Below, piece after piece: positions 56,773 through 64,000 of a stretch of 64,000 bases of DNA (its first letter is position 1; each line of letters opens with the position of its first letter). The DNA is from Lyophyllum atratum (taxonomy: Eukaryota > Basidiomycota > Agaricomycetes > Agaricales > Lyophyllaceae). Made by a program: the position numbers and the translations under genes. Location: contig JACGCN010000048.1 of NCBI GenBank assembly GCA_014905825.1, positions 248,001 to 312,000 of the forward strand, given 5' to 3'. The notes below the pieces were generated by a model that saw only the letters and a program-made list of their open reading frames with translations, had not been told where the DNA came from and made no database searches.

Positions 56773-58664
56773 TCAGCCGGTACTTGTCTTGGACTGGGCG
56801 GTCTTCAGCCTCTTCTTCTCGGCAAGCTAGCAGGTAGAAACGCATGATGCAAGATCCGATACCGCAAAACGAAAAAAGTCATACCTGTGAAAACTTCTTG
56901 GGGTCCCAATGGACATTGACAAAGTCCAGATCCTCACGTGGCATCCACCACTCAAGGAACAGGAAGAAGATACAATCCACAATCAGGATGATCGTATAAA
57001 TGGGTCCTGCAAAGGGACCAAGCTGCATCGTCCTACCAAAAGCATACAGCTCGCCAAAGGAGCAAAGAAGGAAACTGGTCTAATGCTCACCGTTGCATAC
57101 GTTCCCACAGTTCCATCTGCGGAGATTTCATGACCGCATCATATACCTTCTCCGTCCGTGTAGTAACATCCTCCCAATTGTAAAAAGTCTTGACACGCTC
57201 ATGCGCTTTTCTGCGGGTCATGCTTTCCTGCGCCAACGATGTGGATTGCCTCGGACATTGCTCGGACGACATCTGAGGATGCGCGAAGCTGGCAGTTAGA
57301 TGATGATCAGAAGTTGTGTAACTTTGCAAACGCGTACCGTCTTCGTCGGGTTCAGCGAAGCTGATCATATCATTAGGGAGGATCTCGGGTACGCCTCCGA
57401 CGCGTGTGGAGACGACGTAAAGGCCTGCACACGCAGCTTCGAGGATGGCGATGCCGAATGATTCCGTGAGGGAGGTGTTCATAAATATGGCGCCTTGGTG
57501 GAGCACCTGATGCAGAGTTGATATGAGTCTGAAAAAAGTCCATAAGCGACACTTACAGACTGGACGTCACTGTGGCGAACGGAACCTAGGAGCTCAATTC
57601 GGTCCTGGAGAAGGTGCTTCTCCCTCATCTGTAGGAGGTCGATGAGCTTTGGCCCATCTCCACCTAGACATGATCAGTTTCAGTAAGGCTTTATCTTGGT
57701 TGGGAGGAGATGACAAACCGATTAGGAACCTAACGTTTGGGAACGCTGCACATATTCTAGGCGCCGTGGCAACGAGAAGATCGATGCCTTTGCGGTATGC
57801 AAGGCGAGAAAGGACGACAATCGTGACTGAAACCTAGTGAGAACGATGTGAAGCGTCCGGATCGCAGAGAACTCACTGATGTCGGTAGACTTTGGGGGCC
57901 CAGGCTTGAATTGATCGGCCACGAGAGCATTGGGTATAACGTAGACATCTTCGCGGACGATCATCTTGGAAGGGGATTTAGGATCTCTTTCAAAGAGTTC
58001 ACCACGAAGCACTGTATTCTCGCGTCTTCACGCAATGCATTGAGTCCATATCGATAACTAGAAGGTGATGACGCGTACCCCGTATGGGAAACACAGATGA
58101 CTGCGTCCACATTTCTAAGTGTGCCAGCAAGAAGCTTGTTGGTTAGGATACTCGCAGCGTCCTCGAATCCGAATAGACTATGGTCCGTGAAGACCGTGCG
58201 GATGCCCATTAGGTGTGAATGTAAGATTCCTTCGTGACCAATGGAAGAGAGGCTGGCATGGGCGTGGATCAGGTGTATGTGCTCCCGCAACAGAATCGTT
58301 CGGAGGTACGGCAGTGAGGTGAGGAAGTTCGGGAGAGTTGCGGAGGACGCGATGGGAAGGAAAGGGATGTAGTATACCTTGAGGGAAGGCAATAGCCAGC
58401 GTACCCCGACACGGTCTGGTGCATGACTGTGGGTTATAACAATCACCTTACAGACAAGGCTTCAGGTGGTTATTCAAGAAAACATGCCAATAAGACATAC
58501 TTTGTGACCTTTCGCGATTAGCGTGGCACTCAGCATATAGATATGATTCTCCACGCCTCCAACGTTGGGATGGAAGAAATCAGATATCATACTGCAGTGC
58601 ATCAGGTCTATTTAGCAGTCGCGAATCACCAAAAGAACACTCACGCGATAGATATTGGATTCAT
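56773..58664 (-). CDS. GPI3: Gpi3/PIG-A, GPI-GlcNAc transferase catalytic subunit (one frameshift)
   Basis: Exons: 58664-58645, 58591-58501, 58446-58079, 58025-57877, 57826-57719, 57663-57557, 57506-57338, 57272-57091, 57032-56885, 56817-56773. It transfers GlcNAc from UDP-GlcNAc to phosphatidylinositol, the first step of GPI-anchor synthesis, on the cytosolic face of the ER. Visible: [74 protein letters not shown], and the GT4 signature ([21 protein letters not shown] in parts) plus [10 protein letters not shown]-terminal membrane helix ([17 protein letters not shown]) anchors it. In exon 57272-57091 four A residues on the coding strand (57207-57210) stand where three are expected. [13 protein letters not shown] and [13 protein letters not shown] are therefore one base out of frame. 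Since the gene is essential and single-copy in fungi, a consensus error is the likelier cause. Confidence 0.88.
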
Positions 58665-59011
58665 GGTTTCTGACATGTGGTCGGACGGGGCACGGTCGGT
58701 AGTTGTTCAAGCGCCAGGATTCATATCCCAAGGAATACTACTGAATACAGAAGTGAATGCTATCCCTTAGACTACCTCAAGCGGTCGCGACGCAGCAGGG
58801 GCACCGTGGAGGATGGATTGTGAGTACTTGATCCCAAAATGGGTTGGAAGTCTGGACTTGGGTGCTGTTGACTTCACTTCTCAACACGTACAAACGATAA
58901 TCGAATAGTCCCATCGGACCATCATGATGAAGTCCTTCAAGTTGGCATAAACGCATGATGCTCGCATATATGTACCCGTACATTCAAATATTGCCTAAAA
59001 TTTAGAAAAAA
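58665..59011. other. Upstream region of GPI3
   Basis: About 350 bases between the GPI3 start and the hydrolase B stop, both on the minus strand. It presumably holds the GPI3 promoter; nothing else seen. Confidence 0.5.
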
Positions 59012-60486
59012 TTACTCCGAATCCTCATCAGAGTCAGAATGGTATCCGTGTTGAGCCAGAAGCTCCCTGAAGGGTGTAATGAAAGGCGATGCCTGAGTCT
59101 TCTCTAGATCGGACATTTCCGAAGGGCCATTGGGATCAGTGATTAAAAGAACTTGGCTACGGATAATGGGGTTGAGCCTGCAAAGTTATGTGCATGGTGA
59201 GACTACCATATGATCACCGTGAGATGTGCCAGACGTACACGTCCGGATATATCACGTTTGCAAAACGCGGCCCAGGTACTTGACAAAGCGTCACCCGTGC
59301 ATTTCCTGCTTCGATTAGTTGCGCCTCGAATTCTTGAGCATGTCTTAGGGGATACACGATGTCGTCTTCGCAATGGATGATAGTAATAGGACATCCGATC
59401 TGAATATCGATATTTGTGTGAAACCAGTTTCAAAATCAAGAAAAGGATGACCGTTACTTTGGAAAGAGTCTCAACATCGAACACCCTCCTCTGGACAAAC
59501 CAGTCTATGCTTAACGTACGTGTTGACACCAACGCCGCGGGTGTCCCAGCCCAGTTTTTCGAGGCGTGCGTCTTGGCAGACATCGTTATGCTATTTTGTG
59601 AGTTGGACAGAAATACAAGTCAGACACGCTGCAATATCTGTAAGGTGGAACCCCTACGTACGCTTCGGATAACGGGGTCGAATGTCCGCTGTACATCAAC
59701 TGCTGAGCACCGCGAATCAGGGTCGACATGAGCTCTGGGTCAAAATCTTCAATAGAACCGTCTTGAGCGGAGGAGTCTTTCCAGAAGTCGTAAACCTCCA
59801 CGCGGCCTCCTTTCGTTTCTTCGGGCTGGTGATGACAAGGATGTGAGCATCGATTTGTCAAATATATGAAAAGATATGGGTCTGTCAATTGCAAGCCCGA
59901 ACTATGCCACGCGAGCATGCGATGTTCATCGATATCATCGTGGAAGAAGATGACGCACCTCCTTTGGGGGCAATGTCGAACAGAGCGTCAATGAATCAAT
60001 CAAGTCAGGGGTGCGATATAGCAAGCTCAAGGGCAATGTGAGTGCCAATGGAAACGGCATAAATATGGATCTTTCGGATGTCGAGCGCTTTCTATTTAGG
60101 GATTTGTGGTTAGTATTTGAGTTGCAGGGTAAACTTTGGACTTGCAAGAAGCAGATAGAACTCATGCGCGGCATGGATAGGCGTATATGTCTCTGGTATG
60201 AAGCCACCCGTGCTACCAAAACCACGTTGATCGATGGCGAGGAGATTGAAGCGGGTTCGAAGTTGAGGATCGGAGAATTGGGCTAATAAAATGTCTAGTA
60301 AATACAGGCGTAGAACATAGGATAGATCGCACCTTCGAAAACCTCCTGAGAAAAGTATTCACCGTGAACGAAGAGGATGGTGGGTAAATTTGGGGCAATA
60401 TTGGGGCTAGCAGGCGACGTGGGAGTCGCGATGTTGTAGTGGAAATTTATGTTCCCGCTCGGGCTGTTCACGTTAAGGTGGGGCAT
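59012..60486 (-). CDS. Alpha/beta-hydrolase-fold protein, copy B (one frameshift)
   Basis: Exons: 60486-60333, 60294-60146, 60091-59959, 59825-59662, 59590-59458, 59399-59239, 59177-59012; about 352 aa once one extra C is discounted in a four-base run (60008-60011). There AISHP must join DLIDSLTLC. Landmarks: TILFVHGEYFSQE, AIDQRGFGSTGG, nucleophile elbow YAVSIGTHIALELA with Ser present, SLTLCSTLPPKE, and HCEDDIVYPLRHAQEF. The C-terminal tail ends in an acidic cluster (SDSDEDSE). Intron 60092-60145 has a GC donor (GCAAGT), while copy A has a normal GTGAGT at the same place. Substrate unknown; MPHLNVNSPSGNINFHYN at the start parallels MPHVQINSPTGAVELHY in copy A. Confidence 0.78.
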
Positions 60487-61520
60487 TATAGTCGTGATAG
60501 TCGTGATTGATTGAAGGAGAGGAAGAACTGCCTGCTATTCGACAGAGAAGGTATGGCGTCGGCTCCAATGGAAAGCTCTGTATACGCAATAAAGGCCTGA
60601 TCTCTCCGGTTTTGCGGGCACAGAGGAAGCTCGAGGGTATGGATGTGGACGTCACACTCGAAGTTTGCTTTATGTTCGTAGCAGTGCTGCAGGTGACGAT
60701 GCGTCGGGTCTTCTAGAAGACGAATTTCCACAAATAGCCGAATTTCAATTTCCAAAGACGAAGCGGTGCCTGTTAATGGTGCTAATTAAGGACCGCGAAG
60801 AGCACCAATAATAGGAGGTGACCAGCAAACGGTGGGTAAAAGGGAAACGTCGGGACTGATGAGACTTGAGCAGGACACGGTTTCCAATACAGCGGAGAGT
60901 ATGTTGCTTGAAGCTTGGTAGGAGAGACCTGGACGTAGACCCAGGAAAGACATGCGGCCTCGGAAACGGTACATTGAAGATCCGCGAGTGCTAGTGATAG
61001 TGATATTACCCACGGGCGGTCCCGACGAGGAGCATGTGGGGGTTCCGTGTTACGTACAAGCATCAATGCACGCTAATGCACGCTATGTATGTACGAGCGC
61101 AGGCCAACCACGCGATATTAGCGACGTCACGGTGGACAAGCTAATTCAAAGCTAATACTGATAGGTGATCAAGACCGTTTCCTTTTGAGCTGAGGGGCGC
61201 TGACCTCAAACTTCAACGTCCTCATGAAAAATGGGAGCCTAAAGCCTATACGCAGTTACGTTTAAGTGAGTTTTTCATAATCAAGACTTTACAAGACTTT
61301 CGTTGCAGTATTAGTGTTGCACAATGAGCTGCCATTGAATATAGGTTCAACACAAGTTTAACATCATAATGAATCGTGAGAAGAAGGGTTGACGTTGAAG
61401 GGTCATGACAACGTAAATTATTATCTGATACACAACACAGGACCTGGACGACTACTGTATTATAGGAAAGGTTCAAGAAATAGCAGGATGTTCAGTATGT
61501 ACACAAACAACGATATCAGT
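60487..61520. other. Intergenic, no gene recognised
   Basis: About 1 kb between hydrolase B and the 3' end of the Arg/Ser/Pro-rich gene. No coherent exon, tRNA or repeat found. Confidence 0.5.
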
Positions 61521-64000
61521 TTAGCTTTTACGGCTCGGCTTTCTCGGTTTCGCAGACTTCCTCCGCATTTTCTTTGCTGTGGGGTCCTCGTCGTCCTCGA
61601 TCGAATCGTCCACCGCATAACGATCACCTCCCATCATATCCTCTCTATCCCTCTTCGATGGCACTTGCACGCGGTCGCGGAAGGTGTTGGAGGACGCATC
61701 GTTACGTACTTCATCACCATTCTGATCCAACTGCATCCTAGCCAAAAGCGACCCTCCGCGCCTTATCATCTCCGGACGCTGTTGGGAGTACGGAGATTCG
61801 CGTTCTTGAGAATGGGGATGGGGGATATCTCTTAGACCAGGATCATCGTCGAGATTCATTCCCATCGGCTCATCTTTGTCAGGGTAGTTTGACAGGTATT
61901 TGCGTGGTCGAGGTGGACGCGGCATACGACCGTCAGGGGGGAGCTGATCTTCGTACATACGCTGGCCAGCGAAGTTGGATCGGTCGCCAGATGTGATGTC
62001 TCGCGCAGAATTTCCCCAACCCGGATTGGCATAATCCGATCGCATAGTGTTCCGATCGGAGAGCCTTCTACTCAAATCTGGCGAACGCAATTTATGGTGA
62101 TCACGGTGGAGCGCAGGATTTGGTGGAAGGGCATGCGGTTGGCGTGTAGGTGCCGGCGATTGAAGTACAGCGGGGATGAACGACTCGTCGTATCGATCAC
62201 TGAGCCTGCCCTCTAGGCTACGACTCTTGCGGGGCTCACCGTCATCGGTGTGCCTGTCCCTGCCCCGAGGGAGCTGTTCGTCAGGGCCTGGCCTTGTAGG
62301 TCGTGTCGATGGAGGGACAGGTGCACCCTTTGAGCTTCCAGGTCGATCATGAGTCCGCGTATCAGGATAACGTGTGGGTTGTCGCCCGCTATCCGATTGC
62401 CAGCTAGGCGAAACATTGGACGGTTCTCTAGAAATTGGAGGCGGGCTCGGAGGTCGCCCATCACTGCTACCTGTGCCAACGCTTGCACGGAATGCGTCGT
62501 GGGGAGGGTTGGCCCCACGAGGGGTCCACGTCCTCGCCGACATCGCAGGATCTTGCGCAGGACCTAGATCGAAACGACTCTGCTGTTATGAGCGTAAGTG
62601 AAAGAAGAAATAAATAGTCTGCATATGAACCATACCTGAGGACTACCAGAAAATGAGCCCGGTTCACGTGCAACGGCGGTCTTGACACTAAGCGGTTGAT
62701 GCTTTTCAAAGGGCTGCATAAGAAACAAGCTTCAGGAAATGCTAGCAATGGACATTTGGTCAATAAACGCACAGGAGGAGTTAGATCCCGTCGATGTGGA
62801 TGCGTCCCGTTGCCCTCAGATCTCCCGGATCGATACATGTCCCGACCGTCATTGTCGTATGGCTGTTGTTATCAGTCAGATAGGAATCATAGGCAAGGTT
62901 ACATGAGTTACTCACGCGCTCGTACGGATCCCTATGGGCATGCGGTGGAGCCCCACCACGCCCTCTCATACTTCCACCCCTCGTCACCCGTGAGCTCATG
63001 CCACCCAACCCCTGGAGAGGAGGGCCAGTATTCAACATGCGCATTGGAGGAGGTCCCGGCGGCCCACCGTTCCCCATGCCCTTTCTCTGGTTCCCGATCG
63101 GTACATGGTTGGCACCAGAGCCAACAGCCGAGGTCGGCGGCAGTCGATGGAAGTCGCTGGGGCGACCTCGAGTCTCTCGGCGTCCCTGCCACAACGATAG
63201 ATCAGCTTCAACAATCTGGACATGTCAGGTAACATTACACACCCCTCTCTCCGAAGGATAGCCGCTACGCTCCTCCATCCATTCTGGGGCGTCCCGTCGC
63301 GGTGGCAAATCGAACCCCCTCTCCCTCCCTCCATCATGCATCCGTGCCATGATATGCGGTGGCGGAGAGCGATCTCGATCAGCATTCCTACTGCCTGCGC
63401 CCTGGGCATGACTAAATGGTATCACCGGCGATGTCGACGCATGCTGCTTGGTTACTGTAGAAGTGGTGGCGCTCCCAGCCATTGCGCGCGGCCCGCGGGG
63501 TGGGGCATCCTCCCGGTCTAGGTAAGGTCCAGCTGACTCAATTTCCGGGATTCGTAGATGCATGGGCGTGGGTAAGGAACGGCGCCTGGCTGATCGTGGA
63601 GGCAGATCGTCGGCCTCGACTTCCATTGGCATGTCGTTTTGAGGTGGAGCTGTAGGGTACACAGCCGAAGAGCGCCTATCGCTTCCATATCTCGTGTCCC
63701 TGTCCCTGTCTCTTTCCCTGTCAGCATATCGACGAGACCCTGCGGGGAAGCCGCGCTGCGAATCGCCGTCTCCGCGACCTTGAGAGTGAGGTAGGGAGCG
63801 TGGGCCTGAGGGCGGTTGGCTGCTGCTGGGGTTTAATCGCTGCTGATCCCGTGGTCCAGAGGGCAGAGGGCCTTCTGGATCGCCCAGGGTCCCTCGCAAC
63901 GGCAGGCGGTCCTGAGGCGGAGGGGGAGCACGCTCCCATCCTTGCTCGCGGAACTCAGCTGCCTGCGGGGGAAGTGGTATTCTCTTGTGACCTAGATACG
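61521..64000 (-). CDS. Arg/Ser/Pro-rich low-complexity protein (5' part outside window)
   Basis: Exons inside the window: 64000-63243 (open at the edge), 63185-62916, 62862-62773, 62713-62636, 62582-61521; all phase 0 and in frame, giving more than 750 residues. I do not recognise it. Composition is dominated by Arg, Ser, Pro, Asp and Gly: RERDRDRDTR runs, RRRSLP, GNGGPPGPPPMRM, RGGSMRGRGGAPP, and a C-terminal basic tail (TAKKMRRKSAKPRKPSRKS) after an acidic DSIEDDEDP. Such sequence is typical of nuclear, phase-separating or RNA-associated proteins, and the end looks like a bipartite nuclear signal. Any folded domain would be in the missing N-terminal part. No indels are needed, in contrast to the four genes before it. 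Confidence 0.72.

Noticed and set aside
1..64000. Defence island, CRISPR array, transposon or secondary-metabolite cluster
   Set aside because: No direct-repeat/spacer arrays, transposases, terminal repeats, or NRPS/PKS/terpene-synthase sequence were found; the gene set is dispersed housekeeping and regulatory genes.

Overview
This window is nuclear DNA of a filamentous basidiomycete, most likely an agaricomycete. Genes are intron-dense, introns are mostly 48-65 nt, several exons are under 25 nt, and the protein set (Ftr1, Hir1, zf-PARP/H1-like protein, CBM19-type secreted protein, Bur1, BTB protein, Sre1-like bHLH factor, Gpi3) is that of agaric genomes. All exon models were built by hand from GT-AG (sometimes GC-AG) boundaries plus reading-frame and protein-family continuity. 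None was checked against transcripts or a database.

Layout. 0-11 kb: 3' part of an iron permease gene (+), then three minus-strand genes: a protein with eight C2H2 fingers and a C-terminal RING, a DUF4336 protein, and the histone chaperone Hir1/HIRA. 11.7-17 kb (+): an allantoate/nicotinate-type MFS permease and a PARP-type zinc-finger protein with a histone-H1-like tail. 18-31 kb: a one-finger C2H2 protein (-), a large 2-oxoglutarate/Fe(II) dioxygenase (+), a CBM19-like secreted protein (-) and ribosomal protein S26 (+). 30.5-37.5 kb (-): a VEFS-box (Suz12-like) protein, an intron-containing tRNA-Trp and the kinase Bur1. 38.5-44.2 kb: a BTB protein (+), a mitochondrial DEAD-box helicase (-) and an MTH1-like Nudix hydrolase (+). 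44.3-49.4 kb (-): two tandem D-amino-acid oxidases and the sphingolipid delta-4 desaturase, which is head-to-head with an SREBP-type gene (+) at 49.7 kb. 53.6-60.5 kb: two alpha/beta-hydrolase paralogues in inverted orientation flanking an intron-containing initiator tRNA-Met and GPI3/PIG-A. 61.5-64 kb (-): the 3' part of a low-complexity Arg/Ser/Pro-rich protein.

The genes do not form an operon-like pathway. Most are housekeeping, with a loose concentration of chromatin and transcription functions (HIR1, zf-PARP, VEFS-box, BUR1). The clearest functional link is the shared 317-bp promoter of the SREBP-type gene and the desaturase, which carries an exact ATCACGTGA E-box.

Two sequence-level oddities stand out. 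First, the genes from 1 to 49.4 kb and from 61.5 to 64 kb read without indels, whereas all four genes between 49.7 and 60.5 kb need one-base shifts, including the single-copy essential GPI3. This points to a local consensus-quality problem or, less likely, regional decay. Second, splice sites are unusually varied: four GC-AG introns, one intron with an AT donor, and many microexons. I found no CRISPR array, transposase, prophage or recognisable defence system.
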